Below, one piece after another: positions 7,676-16,651 of a stretch of 64,000 nt of DNA (the first letter of the stretch is position 1; every line of letters starts with the position of its first letter). The DNA is taken from positions 1 to 64,000 of the forward strand of contig CAMCYI010000010.1 in assembly GCA_945883845.1 (NCBI GenBank), in the 5' to 3' direction. The DNA comes from Bacteriovorax stolpii (lineage in GTDB: Bacteria > Bdellovibrionota > Bacteriovoracia > Bacteriovoracales > Bacteriovoracaceae). Made by a program: the position numbers and the translations under genes. The notes under the pieces were generated by a model that saw only the letters and a list, made by a program, of their open reading frames with translations, searched no databases and had not been told where the DNA came from.

Positions 7676-8338
7676 ATGAAAGTCATCACTCTAATGATCT
7701 CTACGCTTTTATTCGCGAATCTCAGTTTCGCAGCGGCAGACTACACAATCGAGACCTATGAAGTTCCCTTTGAAGAAGAAGCTGTTTCTCACAACAAGGT
7801 GAACGATTTAAACGTTCAGGGTATTGGCGAAATAATCGCAATTGGTAAGGAGCTCGTAGCTCTCGGTGAAAGCATCTATACTCTGGTTCAGAAAGGTAAA
7901 CCAAATGTTACGACGGATTTTTCTCCGATCAACGTGGTTCCTAAAGACGCAACGACTCGCCAGCCAGTAGATCCAATGGACCTCGAGCGTTCTTCAGACC
8001 CTGTAAGACGCCAGTACGTTATGCTTGTTAAGAACATTCTTGGCGGCACACTCGTAGAATTCAAGTACAAACTCATGTTCTCTTACGGAGCTTCTTACAA
8101 CGGTAAGGGCCGCTTCATCCAGAATGCTATGATCATCCCGGTTTCGATCTGGGCGATCTACGGATGGGATGTAAACGCTTCAATGAAACTCCTCGGGATT
8201 ACCAACAAAGGGACTCGTGAGAATCCAGTTGCCGGTGCTCACATGGCGATTCATTTCAACGCGCGCTCTGTTCTCACTAATATCGATGCGACTGATGAAA
8301 TCAGCATTGATGGTCTCGGAAGAATTCAAAAGCAATAA
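7676..8338 (+). CDS. Secreted protein of unknown function
   Basis: 220 residues with a clear signal peptide (ends SFAAA) and a strong Shine-Dalgarno GGGAGG 8 bases before ATG. The mature protein is mixed alpha/beta with a Gly/Ser/Tyr-rich middle (LMFSYGASYNGKG) and no Cys. I know no family for it. The strong ribosome site, signal peptide and clean terminator suggest a well-expressed periplasmic or surface protein. The 201 bases upstream hold its promoter region, but I see no clear -35/-10 pair there. Confidence 0.75.
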   Translation: MKVITLMISTLLFANLSFAAADYTIETYEVPFEEEAVSHNKVNDLNVQGIGEIIAIGKELVALGESIYTLVQKGKPNVTTDFSPINVVPKDATTRQPVDPMDLERSSDPVRRQYVMLVKNILGGTLVEFKYKLMFSYGASYNGKGRFIQNAMIIPVSIWAIYGWDVNASMKLLGITNKGTRENPVAGAHMAIHFNARSVLTNIDATDEISIDGLGRIQKQ

Positions 8339-8344
8339 TAGACG

Positions 8345-8367
8345 AAGGCCAGGGACGGCCTTTTTTT
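8345..8367 (+). terminator. Rho-independent terminator
   Basis: AAGGCC (8345-8350), loop AGGGAC and GGCCTT (8357-8362) are followed by seven T. It ends the secreted-protein gene on the plus strand, just before the convergent arginase gene. Confidence 0.85.
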
Positions 8368-8371
8368 ATTT

Positions 8372-9313
8372 CTATAATCCAGCTTGAAGATCTGCTGACT
8401 CAACCTTTTCAACTTTGCCCATGGCATGCCTGATAACAAATCCAGTAAACTCAATCGCAAGATAGAAAGTCCTAAGCATCTCATTTTCCATCCCAAGACC
8501 CGGATTAAGTTCCACCAGATCCATCGACCGCAATCTTCCCGTTGATCCGAGTATTTTCCCCAGTGAGAAAATCTCCGGCATATAAGGCCCGCTCTCAACC
8601 CGTGTTCCGGTTGAAATGATGTCCATCGAATCAAAAAGATCTACATCAAAGCTTAGGTGAATCGGGCATCGCCCTTCCGGGTCAACCTGATTCAGGGCCT
8701 TCTTCAGCAGGTGTCTTGCACCAAACTTATTCATTTCTTCCGAAGAAAAATAAACGATCTGAAGATCTTCTATGATGTTCTTCTCAACCGGATCAAGATC
8801 ACGCGGACCGACCATAATCAGTTTTGATGGAAGAAGTGTTCTCTTGATCCACGGAAAAAGAATCGGGTCACGTGCGATTTGCATGAGAAACGCGAGAGGC
8901 ATTCCATGGAAATTGCCTGTAGGAGAACACTCTGGTGTATTCATGTCTCCGTGGGCATCTGCCCAGACGACTACCGTATCAGGATTTTTGGTCAATAATC
9001 CATGAACTGATCCGAGTCCCATGCCGTGATCACCACCTAGGTTCAGAAGAAAACTTGCGCTCAGATCCTCACTTTCAATACATGAACTGAGCAGCTCATT
9101 TGCGAGTGAGTTCTGAACACTGTTTTTTATAGATTCAAAAGGACTATACTTCTGACAAAGAGAAAAATCGAGATCGCCAAGATCTATCACCGAGGCAATC
9201 TGATTTAAATGTTCCAGGAGCTTTAGCTCGCGGAGCATGGGCGGCGTTTTTTCAACACCTTTATGTGGTTGTCCGAAAGAAAAAGGACAGCCGAGAACTT
9301 TAATGTTCTTCAT
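8372..9313 (-). CDS. Arginase (ureohydrolase family)
   Basis: 313 residues from ATG at 9313; an upstream in-frame start would add 23 residues that look non-conserved. All manganese ligands are present: GGDH (93-96), DAHGD (119-123) and SFDVDLFD (221-228). The substrate-loop stretch NTPECSPTGNFHGMP resembles true arginases rather than agmatinases. The enzyme should cleave L-arginine to L-ornithine and urea in the cytoplasm. Its start overlaps the olsA-like gene by 14 bases, so it is the last gene of an olsB-olsA-arginase operon and probably feeds ornithine to lipid synthesis. Confidence 0.9.
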   Translation of the reverse strand: MKNIKVLGCPFSFGQPHKGVEKTPPMLRELKLLEHLNQIASVIDLGDLDFSLCQKYSPFESIKNSVQNSLANELLSSCIESEDLSASFLLNLGGDHGMGLGSVHGLLTKNPDTVVVWADAHGDMNTPECSPTGNFHGMPLAFLMQIARDPILFPWIKRTLLPSKLIMVGPRDLDPVEKNIIEDLQIVYFSSEEMNKFGARHLLKKALNQVDPEGRCPIHLSFDVDLFDSMDIISTGTRVESGPYMPEIFSLGKILGSTGRLRSMDLVELNPGLGMENEMLRTFYLAIEFTGFVIRHAMGKVEKVESADLQAGL

Positions 9314-10094
9314 ACATTTCCTTGATCCTGAGATGCAAGTCAGAGGCAATTTTAAACCGGTCGCTTTCCTCACCTCTTTCATACTTTATGGCCTGAAGGT
9401 CGGCGCTGATTTGTTTTTGGCAACAAACGTTGAAGAGATGTGGAGCAAATGTCATGTCACCATACCAGCACACTTCGTCTGAACTGTTTTTCCAATGGTA
9501 CTTAAGGCAAAAAGCATGAACGGGCATATTGAGATCGATGACCGTCTGAAAGAAATGTGCCTTGAACGGTAGAACTGACGAGCCGTCGGAACTTGTTCCT
9601 TCGGGGAAAAGGAAAAGACTGAAACCCGAAATAAGTTTTTCCTTCATTGAATCCATCTCTTGCCGGACTATTAATTCAGTCCGGAGATGCTTTCTTCTTT
9701 CAACATGAAAACAACCCGCGAGCTTAGTCATCCGGCCAAGAAGAAAAACGTCCCGGATTTCCCGGGACGTGATGAACAAAGACGGATACTTCGAAAAGAG
9801 AACGAGGACATCGAGATAGGAAAGATGATTTGATATTAACAGGCCATTTATGTTTTCTACCTGAGCATGATCTTCTACTTTAATGTTTAAAAGCCATAAA
9901 CCAAACCGGGCGTGACGTCGTACACTTTTCAGGTAGTAACGATAGAGGTTATTTTCATCGCGGATAATAAGTTTCACCAGTTCGTGATGAAGAATGTACT
10001 CCAGAACCGTGAGAAAAAAGAATGTGAACTTAATGATTCCCCGAATCCAACTGAACGAAAACACCATAGGTCGAATGAAGACGGCTTCTAGCAT
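9300..10094 (-). CDS. olsA: Lysophospholipid / lyso-ornithine-lipid acyltransferase (PlsC family)
   Basis: 264 residues. The PlsC/LPLAT motifs are clear: NHLSYLD (89-95, the HX4D catalytic pair) and FPEGT (163-167, acyl acceptor site). A hydrophobic N-terminal stretch (about 10-35) would anchor it in the inner membrane. By sequence alone it could be a 1-acylglycerol-3-phosphate acyltransferase. Its 7-base overlap with an OlsB-type gene makes OlsA, which adds the second acyl chain to lyso-ornithine lipid, the better call. The symbol is therefore inferred from context. Confidence 0.8.
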   Translation of the reverse strand: MLEAVFIRPMVFSFSWIRGIIKFTFFFLTVLEYILHHELVKLIIRDENNLYRYYLKSVRRHARFGLWLLNIKVEDHAQVENINGLLISNHLSYLDVLVLFSKYPSLFITSREIRDVFLLGRMTKLAGCFHVERRKHLRTELIVRQEMDSMKEKLISGFSLFLFPEGTSSDGSSVLPFKAHFFQTVIDLNMPVHAFCLKYHWKNSSDEVCWYGDMTFAPHLFNVCCQKQISADLQAIKYERGEESDRFKIASDLHLRIKEMYEEH

Positions 10095-10930
10095 GCAAAC
10101 CTTCGCTCAAATGAAGGTGGCAATTCTTTTAAGTCAATCCAAGTAAGAAGATCCACACAATCCATCTCTTCATCGTAGGCGCCTTCTGAAGACATACGTG
10201 CACCTGCGAGAATATACATGTGCATAAGGGAGTTCATTTCACCTTCGCCATCAACTTGATCCAATTCTTTTCTGATCTCGGGGTACTGATCCAGATGAAA
10301 AAGCCGCTTGGGTTGCACAAGTTTTTCATCGAGTAAGGCATTCTTTTTGCGAAGAGTTTCTATCATCTTATTGAATGCACCAAAATCTTTTCTCTGCACG
10401 CTTGAGCAACCAAAAAGATATCTTGTATTCGTCAGGCGTGAATACTTCAACAATCCTTTCCATAAAAGACCCATCACAGTTCCCTGCCTATAGTCACGAT
10501 GAACACAAGCGCGGCCCAGTTCAAGTTTCGAATCAGGCGTACTTAGAAGTCCATCGAACGAGAATTCACCTTCTGAGTAGAATTCTTCTTTCGCAACTTC
10601 TGAATGAAGGAGACGATAAGCAGCGATGACTTTGTCATTACGGGTATCTTTAATAATGAGGTGATCACAGAGAAGATCAAAGCCATCGACGTCATATGGC
10701 AGAAAGGGAAAACGAATGCGCCGACTTGAAAACTCCCTGTAAAAGACTTCAAAGCGCAGTCTTAAGACCTGCTGAATTTCGGCCATAGTGTTTGCTGTCT
10801 TCACTTCGTAATGCCCGGAGACAAATGAAAATTCGCAGAATGGCCGGATCAAAGAAACCTTGCGAATGCGCAGGTAATCGGGCAGTCGCAGAAAGGCAAA
10901 TTGGGTGTCGGCAACGAGATCATTGATCAT
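10088..10930 (-). CDS. olsB: L-ornithine N-alpha-acyltransferase (OlsB-type, GNAT fold)
   Basis: 280 residues. The EIQQVLRLRFEVFYREF start of the domain, the DxxDxxCDHLIIKD strand and the LELGRACVHRDYRQG segment are the conserved pattern of the OlsB / hemolysin-like acyl-ACP-dependent acyltransferases (PF13444). OlsB moves a 3-hydroxyacyl chain from ACP to the alpha-amine of ornithine, the first step to ornithine lipid. It is the first gene of the operon. The closest alternative is an autoinducer-type or lysine-lipid acyltransferase of the same fold. Confidence 0.8.
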   Translation of the reverse strand: MINDLVADTQFAFLRLPDYLRIRKVSLIRPFCEFSFVSGHYEVKTANTMAEIQQVLRLRFEVFYREFSSRRIRFPFLPYDVDGFDLLCDHLIIKDTRNDKVIAAYRLLHSEVAKEEFYSEGEFSFDGLLSTPDSKLELGRACVHRDYRQGTVMGLLWKGLLKYSRLTNTRYLFGCSSVQRKDFGAFNKMIETLRKKNALLDEKLVQPKRLFHLDQYPEIRKELDQVDGEGEMNSLMHMYILAGARMSSEGAYDEEMDCVDLLTWIDLKELPPSFERRFAC

Positions 10931-11057
10931 AGTGTCTCCCTGATAAGTCTTACGTATATTTTCACGGTGCGAGGAGAACTTGGCCTGTTAAGATAAGGTC
11001 AGCGTTAGGTTGATGATTGGTTAAGGAAATTATAGAATGATGCTCAAAGGGCACTTT

Positions 11058-12068
11058 ATGAAACTGATTATTCCTCTCTTCTTTTGTCTTTTCCTTTTTT
11101 CGAACCCAACAAATGCCGCTGAATGGATTGTGAATCGTGATCACTCAGAGATCTTTTTCTCTGTTCCTTATCTCAATGTTTCAGAAGTCACCGGCCGCTT
11201 TGCAGATTTCAAAGGGGCAGTTGAAATAGATGAAGAGAGCGGAAAGATTCAGCAGCTTGAGCTTTTCATTCTTCCCGATTCACTCAACACAGAGAATCGT
11301 CTGCGTGACGGCCATCTAAAAGCGCCGGACTTCTTGAATGTTAAACGATTTCCAGAAATTTCCTTTGTTTCTACCAGTGTCACTCCCCTTGCGGGGCAAA
11401 GTTTTATGACAAAAGGTATGTTGATCCTCAAAGGGAACAGGCATCCACTGACAGTGAACTTTAAACTGAGTTCAAATCAAAAAGATTCCTGGGGTTATGA
11501 GAACCGTTTCGCCTCTTTTGAATTTACGTTGAACAGAAAAGAATTGGGTCTGACCTGGAACAAGACACTCGCCGATAATAAATATCTCGTTGGTGATGTG
11601 ATTAAAGTCAGGGGGAATCTCCAATTCCAGCCACTCAACTCTCTTACACCTGGAAGTAAACATTATATCCCTGTCACGAGCTTTACGCGCGGTAAGGAAA
11701 GACTCAAACGGGGAGAAATCACTCAGGAGAAGTTCGCTGAGGTTTACGGTCCAAGTCGGGATGTTCCTGTGGTTGCCATCAAAATTGGTGAAAGTAAGGG
11801 CGATCCACAGCCGCGGCAGGTATTTGCTGCACGCCAAGATCTTGACTTCCGTAACAGTTTTAATTGGTGGATTGCGTTCTCAACTTTAGGTCTTCTTGGA
11901 TTTTTCGCAGCGATTATCCTAGGCCTCTTTGCCAAGAACAAAGTTCTCGATCTCTTTCCGCAAAGATACAAGGAGCAAGGCCTCCTTGGTAGCCTCAGTG
12001 ACTTGATGGTTGTCGGTTTTACCTTCGTTTATTCCATGGCCCTCTGGTACGTGGGCTGGGGACATTGA
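11058..12068 (+). CDS. YceI-family lipid-binding protein with C-terminal membrane segments
   Basis: 336 residues from MKLIIP, with a weak AAAGG ribosome site; an ATG seven codons upstream is also possible. A signal peptide ends PTNA/AE. Residues about 24-195 are a YceI domain (starts EWIVNRDHSEIFFSV; has LRDGHLKAPDFLNV and FPEISF), a lipocalin-like barrel that binds isoprenoid or lipid ligands. The extra C-terminal 140 residues contain two hydrophobic helices, so the barrel is tethered to the inner membrane. That extension is not usual for YceI. Confidence 0.85.
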   Translation: MKLIIPLFFCLFLFSNPTNAAEWIVNRDHSEIFFSVPYLNVSEVTGRFADFKGAVEIDEESGKIQQLELFILPDSLNTENRLRDGHLKAPDFLNVKRFPEISFVSTSVTPLAGQSFMTKGMLILKGNRHPLTVNFKLSSNQKDSWGYENRFASFEFTLNRKELGLTWNKTLADNKYLVGDVIKVRGNLQFQPLNSLTPGSKHYIPVTSFTRGKERLKRGEITQEKFAEVYGPSRDVPVVAIKIGESKGDPQPRQVFAARQDLDFRNSFNWWIAFSTLGLLGFFAAIILGLFAKNKVLDLFPQRYKEQGLLGSLSDLMVVGFTFVYSMALWYVGWGH

Positions 12069-12115
12069 GAAGAATTTAGGTTTTAAAAGTGCTTTAAATA
12101 TCATACTTTTTAGAC

Positions 12116-13408
12116 ATGAAAACACTCATTCTCATCGCTTTGTCTCTTCTCTCTTTTTCAGCAGTGGCCGGCTGGGATAATCCCGCAGTCTTGTGCCCTG
12201 AAGAAATTCTCCCTCGCGGATTCGCTTGCCCAGATCTTACTCTGGTAAAAAACCCATATACAGATCTTCCGGTCAATATGAGTGAGCAGGAAAGAATTGA
12301 ATGGACTAGAAACCGCACTTCCGATCTTAAACTTTGTCAGAACAAAGAAGTTCTTCGTCGCGAAGAAATGTATCCAGGTTCTTTCACTCCCCTTCAAATT
12401 CAAATCGGCTGGATGATTGTTGAAGGTGGAAAAAATGCTCCTGAAAAACTTCAAAGCATTCTTTCTTCTTCTCAGAAATATCAGATTCCACCACACGTCC
12501 TGATCGGAGCTCTCAAACAAGAGTCCCTGATGGCAGGTCTGGGAATTTCTCCGGATGGGGGTAACTACTCATGTGGTATCGCTCAGCTTAATATCCAGGA
12601 GTGGTGTAACAGCATTGGCCTTCTTTCAACTGTAGAAAAAGAGCGTCTGGGATGGCCGTCATCAATCACATGCGACAATCTTCCAACGACAATTGTAGAA
12701 CCATTCTATGCGATCGCGAGTACGAGACTCGGCAATCGTCCTGATTATCAGATTACATCATCTGACTTCAGTGGCATTACCCAAGATCAGGTTGTGCGAT
12801 CTTTCCCTGCTGGTTCAGAATATCTTCAAGGTCTTCGTTTTAAGGCCATTACATCTTTTTTAAAACACTGTCAGAGTGATGCCCTTTCAATTCCATTCAA
12901 GGCACATACGTTAAGAGGACTGTTTAATAATTTTGTTCCTGCACCGATTAAGAACAATGAAGTCTATACTGCAGGTCGGACTTTTAACCGCCGTTGCTCG
13001 ACACCGTACCCATCAAAGTACTACCCGCTTCACACGGGATGGTTGATCGCAGTTGCTTCGTACAATGCCGGTCCTCGCCAGACCCAACTCGTTGAGCATT
13101 ACTACCAGGTTCAGAACAATGTTTTCCCTAGCCTTTCTCCACTTGACCTCATTGAGGCCCTTCATTGGGGTGGAAAAGTGAAGGAAGGATCCACACGACT
13201 TTACTACGTAGGACAAAATCAGACTCTCATGTCCCAGCTTTGGTACAAGAGCTGTGTTGTTCAACGCCACGTTGCCCGGGTCATTCAGCACGTCACTATT
13301 CCTGGCCAGACAATCGCGCGTTCGCTTGAACAAGTACCATGTTCAAATGGTGCAGTTCCTAAGTACCGTCAACTCTCCAGTGGCATTAAAGAAAATCCCG
13401 TACCATAA
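12116..13408 (+). CDS. Secreted lytic transglycosylase-like protein (SLT domain)
   Basis: 430 residues with a signal peptide (ends SAVAG). The segment IGALKQESLMAG places the catalytic Glu at residue 136, the following SCGIAQLNIQEW matches the GxxQ motif of SLT enzymes, and AVASYNAGP near 310-320 is the C-terminal SLT signature. These enzymes cut the peptidoglycan glycan strand with 1,6-anhydro ring formation. A 150-residue insert with several Cys splits the usual motif spacing, so it is larger than typical SLT domains. It may act on its own wall or, in a predator, on prey wall; that is inference. Confidence 0.85.
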   Translation: MKTLILIALSLLSFSAVAGWDNPAVLCPEEILPRGFACPDLTLVKNPYTDLPVNMSEQERIEWTRNRTSDLKLCQNKEVLRREEMYPGSFTPLQIQIGWMIVEGGKNAPEKLQSILSSSQKYQIPPHVLIGALKQESLMAGLGISPDGGNYSCGIAQLNIQEWCNSIGLLSTVEKERLGWPSSITCDNLPTTIVEPFYAIASTRLGNRPDYQITSSDFSGITQDQVVRSFPAGSEYLQGLRFKAITSFLKHCQSDALSIPFKAHTLRGLFNNFVPAPIKNNEVYTAGRTFNRRCSTPYPSKYYPLHTGWLIAVASYNAGPRQTQLVEHYYQVQNNVFPSLSPLDLIEALHWGGKVKEGSTRLYYVGQNQTLMSQLWYKSCVVQRHVARVIQHVTIPGQTIARSLEQVPCSNGAVPKYRQLSSGIKENPVP

Positions 13409-13417
13409 GCGGCTTCA

Positions 13418-13954
13418 TTGAGAATTTTCATCGCCGGCGCCCCTGGCTCCGGCAAAACCACTCTTGGCCATCGTCTTTCCCATGACCTCACAATTCCACA
13501 TTTTGAAACTGATATTTTTTTCTGGAAAAACGGAAAAGAAGTTTCCAGTGAACAATTCCTCTCGAGCATGGAGAAAATTGCTCAGCATGACCGTTGGATT
13601 CTTGAGGGTCACCTCGGAAAAGTTCACCATCTTGTATTCCCCTATTCACCGGTTCTGATTGAAATAAAAAAACCATCAACGACTGCATTCTTACGATCCC
13701 TGCAAAAAGATTCGAAGAACATCTTTAAAAGCGGGAGAAGGCTTCAGTCATTGAAGCGTATACGTCACCAGTTTCTTCATTGGAAAAAAATTGAAAAGAA
13801 GAGAAACGATATCATCAGGGATTTTCAAACAAAAAATCCGGGAAGATTTCTCCTGTGGGATGGATGTGAAAAAAGTTACTCAGATCTTTTGATTTTGCTT
13901 AGGGCCTTTTTAGCAGCGAGTGCGAATGATCTGCCTCGCCCGCCCTCCAGATGA
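13418..13954 (+). CDS. P-loop nucleotide kinase-like protein
   Basis: 178 residues from a TTG start 9 bases after the previous stop. A Walker A motif GAPGSGKTT is at residues 7-15, followed by a HFETDIFFW stretch like the D-x-hydrophobic substrate site of adenylate-kinase-like 'topology modulation' proteins. The basic middle (KSGRRLQSLKRIRHQ) could be the lid. Substrate unknown. Its last 26 codons overlap, tail to tail, the membrane protein gene on the other strand. Confidence 0.75.
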   Translation: MRIFIAGAPGSGKTTLGHRLSHDLTIPHFETDIFFWKNGKEVSSEQFLSSMEKIAQHDRWILEGHLGKVHHLVFPYSPVLIEIKKPSTTAFLRSLQKDSKNIFKSGRRLQSLKRIRHQFLHWKKIEKKRNDIIRDFQTKNPGRFLLWDGCEKSYSDLLILLRAFLAASANDLPRPPSR

Positions 13955-14775
13955 GATAGCCAGCGCTCGAGAGTCACCGTCCTTGAGAAATAGAAGAAAA
14001 TAAAAGCTATTCCCACCGGCCTCATCATCATCCAGAATATTTCTGCCTTTTCACTTTCTGTAAAATACAGAAAGAGTCCTGTCATTAGGAGAGATGCCAG
14101 AAACAATGGACGGAAAAGATCGCGAAGAACAAGAACGAAAAGCGGCCCCCGGATATGAGTTCCCTGCTGAAGCTTGCCCAGGCCGATCTCTTCCAGTCTT
14201 TTCTGAAATGCGATGCCTTTCCGGTTGCGTGCAAAGAATACGAGGAGCACTCCAAGCAAGGCCTTAATAATGATAAGACCGATAAGAAGCAAGGTCAGAT
14301 CATGCACAGACAGATGATGATAAGGCAGCGATTTTTCCAGCATGTATTCCAGTGCCCTGAAGAGATCAGCACCAAAAAATAAATAGTACGTCAGTACAGG
14401 CTGGCAAAAACCCCAAAAAGAAAGCAAGACCATTCCAACAGAAAGTCCGAATAGAGTTTCGCCAAAAATAAAAGTCCCGATGTTAAAAAGTAAACCCTGC
14501 ATGGAAAGGCTCAGCATGGGGCCCAGTTTTTTTCCTGCAGGAGAGAATGATTTTAAAACAGCGGCCACATTGGAGATCTGATATGGAATCCAGCTTCTGG
14601 GAGGCACCCTATCGTCCGTGGAAGCTCGTACAAGAAGATAGCCCTGATTCAGAGAAAGAAAAACACCAGCGAAAGGCACATGGAATCCATGAAGAAATGA
14701 ACCGAGCCCGACTTCTATCAGAGAGAGAGTCGCGGCAAAGTCACCAAGGACTTCGACTTCTTTATCATCGACCAT
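13876..14775 (-). CDS. Multi-pass inner-membrane protein of unknown function
   Basis: 299 residues with about seven hydrophobic segments and loops rich in Arg and Lys (RNRKGIAFQKRLEE; C-terminus AAKKALSKIKRSE). I recognise no family. It overlaps the upstream DUF4112 gene by 11 bases, which marks an operon, and its 3' end overlaps the P-loop kinase gene on the opposite strand by 79 bases. Confidence 0.65.
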   Translation of the reverse strand: MVDDKEVEVLGDFAATLSLIEVGLGSFLHGFHVPFAGVFLSLNQGYLLVRASTDDRVPPRSWIPYQISNVAAVLKSFSPAGKKLGPMLSLSMQGLLFNIGTFIFGETLFGLSVGMVLLSFWGFCQPVLTYYLFFGADLFRALEYMLEKSLPYHHLSVHDLTLLLIGLIIIKALLGVLLVFFARNRKGIAFQKRLEEIGLGKLQQGTHIRGPLFVLVLRDLFRPLFLASLLMTGLFLYFTESEKAEIFWMMMRPVGIAFIFFYFSRTVTLERWLSHLEGGRGRSFALAAKKALSKIKRSE

Positions 14776-15241
14776 AGGATGAGATCCAGTCGCTTATAAA
14801 TAAAATGAAACGGTATCCGCTGAAAGCGAGGAGTGCCACAAGACTCAGAAATATAATCAGAATCAGACCGATAAAAATATAAGTCTGAACTGTCGTTTTC
14901 CGGGGCTCGACAATGTAGGCATCAAGGAGTGCCATGTTTTTCCGGTTAGATTTCCATAGAAAATCAAAAAGGTTTCCGAGGAAAGGAACAAAATCGACAA
15001 TCGTTTCAAGGAGAACATTAAAGACCATCTTCGCAAGAATCGGAAACGGACATCCCAAGAGGGCCGCTTCAAGAATAATATATCCGGAAAGAACAGTTGT
15101 GACGGAGTCCCCGATGACAGGCAGAAGCCCCAGCAAAGCATCGAGACCAAATTTTATTCCAAAAGGACCTTCGTACTTGCTATCAAGAAGCACACTGAGT
15201 GTGCGTATTCTGTGAGTTTTTTCCTGACGTTGATGATCCAT
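14765..15241 (-). CDS. DUF4112 membrane protein
   Basis: 158 residues from the ATG at 15241. The frame can be opened further upstream but that would cross a terminator, so the shorter form is chosen. The domain shows the DUF4112 pattern: LLDSKYEGPFGIKFGLD, then LLPVIGDSVTTVLSGYIILEA, then a VPFLGNLFDFLWKSNRKN turn. There are two to three membrane helices. The role of the family is unknown. It is paired by overlap with the membrane protein downstream. Confidence 0.8.
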   Translation of the reverse strand: MDHQRQEKTHRIRTLSVLLDSKYEGPFGIKFGLDALLGLLPVIGDSVTTVLSGYIILEAALLGCPFPILAKMVFNVLLETIVDFVPFLGNLFDFLWKSNRKNMALLDAYIVEPRKTTVQTYIFIGLILIIFLSLVALLAFSGYRFILFISDWISSYGR

Positions 15242-15270
15242 GCTGAAACTATACCCTGTCTTGTGGCATA

Positions 15271-15295
15271 AAAAAACCCCGCCTAAGCGGGGTTT
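15271..15295. terminator. Terminator, mainly for the minus-strand gene at 15300
   Basis: CCCCGC (15277-15282), loop CTAA and GCGGGG (15287-15292) form the stem, with A-run 15271-15276 giving six U on the minus strand and TTT on the plus strand. It separates the DUF4383-like gene from the DUF4112 operon. Confidence 0.85.
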
Positions 15296-15299
15296 AAAT

Positions 15300-15797
15300 T
15301 TAAAGAATTTCGTTTCGTTTATGCCGGATCTTATACATGAAAGCGAAGGCTTCAATCAGGAATAAAACCCCGATGACAGCATGGAGAATGTGATCCTTCG
15401 TAGAAAGCTCCAGGAAGCCCGGGGCAACGTTCAGGACCATCTCATCAGGTACGTTCATCACTCCCCTGTCGATACCGGGTTCGCCTACAGCAAAGCCCAG
15501 AACGGCATTCAGAATAAAAAATATCCCTACAGCAAAGTTAAGCTTCATCGAGAGCTCACGATCTGTTGAAAGACCGTTATAGATTCCGATACAACCACTG
15601 GCCGCCAGTACCCAGCAGTGCATAGATGAGAGGTTAAGACCCAGAAAATTTTCCATAAAGAGTCCGCAGAACGCGAGAATGACCATCACAAAACCAATAT
15701 CGAGAGTGACGGTATTGACCGGGTTATACAGTGTCTCGCTACTTGAATTTGTTTCGCCAGTCTGATTCTTGAAAGGTCCGGAAAGAATTTGTGCCAT
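15300..15797 (-). CDS. Four-helix membrane protein, DUF4383-like
   Basis: 165 residues with four hydrophobic helices and a hydrophilic N-terminus. An AAGGAG ribosome site stands 7 bases before ATG. The pattern of a GLFxxxFLGLNLS helix-loop, an acidic loop and a final LSTKDHILHAVIGVLFL helix resembles DUF4383. It is the same length as, and alignable with, the protein at 20767-21264 (both have an STxDHIxH turn before the last helix), so the two are paralogues. Function unknown. Confidence 0.7.
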   Translation of the reverse strand: MAQILSGPFKNQTGETNSSSETLYNPVNTVTLDIGFVMVILAFCGLFMENFLGLNLSSMHCWVLAASGCIGIYNGLSTDRELSMKLNFAVGIFFILNAVLGFAVGEPGIDRGVMNVPDEMVLNVAPGFLELSTKDHILHAVIGVLFLIEAFAFMYKIRHKRNEIL

Positions 15798-15890
15798 AGA
15801 TATCTCCTTGCTGGATTTATTCTAACAAGTGATCCATTTACCTCGTAATGAAGTTTTCCCTAAGAAGACTGATTGTTGGAGTTGAGTCGA

Positions 15891-16607
15891 TTAGTCGTTT
15901 TTTCTAAGTCTTTGCACGAGCTTATGAAGACGAATTTTTTGAAAAATAGACGAAGGCCTGAAGTGAATACCGTAACCAACTTGCTTGGCTATGAGATGTT
16001 TACTGATCACTTCGAATGGAATCTGAAGATTCATCCCCATGTACTCGCATTCGAGATTGTATCTTTCTCCGAGAACCAGAAGATCTGAATCTTTCAGGAA
16101 TGCACCTGTGACTGAGATATCCAGAATCTCTGTTTCAAAAGTCAGCTTTGAACCACTGACTTTTCCGGGAATAAGAGTTTTGTAACGAGGCTTAGTCTCC
16201 CACCAGCGTACACGGCGATTGAAAAAAGGCTCGCGCACTTGAGGAACTAGAAAGTATGTGAAGATGGCGATCGAGAAGAACACGACAAGATAGTGGTAAA
16301 GAAGCGGTGACGAACTGTTGTAGGGCCACGTGAATCTTTCATAAGTCATGATACTAAAAAATAAATATCCGAGAAGGGCCAGGAAACCGAAGTAACTCCA
16401 CTTCCGGACTTTGATAAGCATGAGACCTGCCAAAGGGAACACCAGCCAGAAATCGAAAACTTCACGCGCAGAATGTCTCGCCATGAGATTGCTAAAAATC
16501 TGAGAGAAATCAAAATGAGTAAGGGCCTTAAAATAAAGAATCTTGATCAACGGCTCAACGATAAAAAAGACTGAAAGAATTTTGAAGATGAGCGGCTTGT
16601 GCTTCAT
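15891..16607 (-). CDS. Membrane protein with C-terminal PilZ-like domain
   Basis: 238 residues: four membrane helices (roughly 10-30, 50-65, 70-90, 105-125) and then a cytoplasmic beta-rich domain with DISVTGAFL, the DxSxxG half of the PilZ c-di-GMP site. The usual RxxxR half is not exact here (RRVRWWETKPR), so ligand binding is uncertain. This fits a membrane-tethered PilZ protein that could convey c-di-GMP level to motility or predation machinery. That role is inference. Confidence 0.75.
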   Translation of the reverse strand: MKHKPLIFKILSVFFIVEPLIKILYFKALTHFDFSQIFSNLMARHSAREVFDFWLVFPLAGLMLIKVRKWSYFGFLALLGYLFFSIMTYERFTWPYNSSSPLLYHYLVVFFSIAIFTYFLVPQVREPFFNRRVRWWETKPRYKTLIPGKVSGSKLTFETEILDISVTGAFLKDSDLLVLGERYNLECEYMGMNLQIPFEVISKHLIAKQVGYGIHFRPSSIFQKIRLHKLVQRLRKND

Positions 16608-16651
16608 AGGGAAATGGTATCAGAAATCAGAGATGAAGCAAGTTCCTGCCC

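Noticed and set aside
14765..15355. Longer start for the DUF4112 protein
   Set aside because: The extension would run through the terminator at 15271-15295 and into the neighbouring gene; the family domain begins right after the ATG at 15241.
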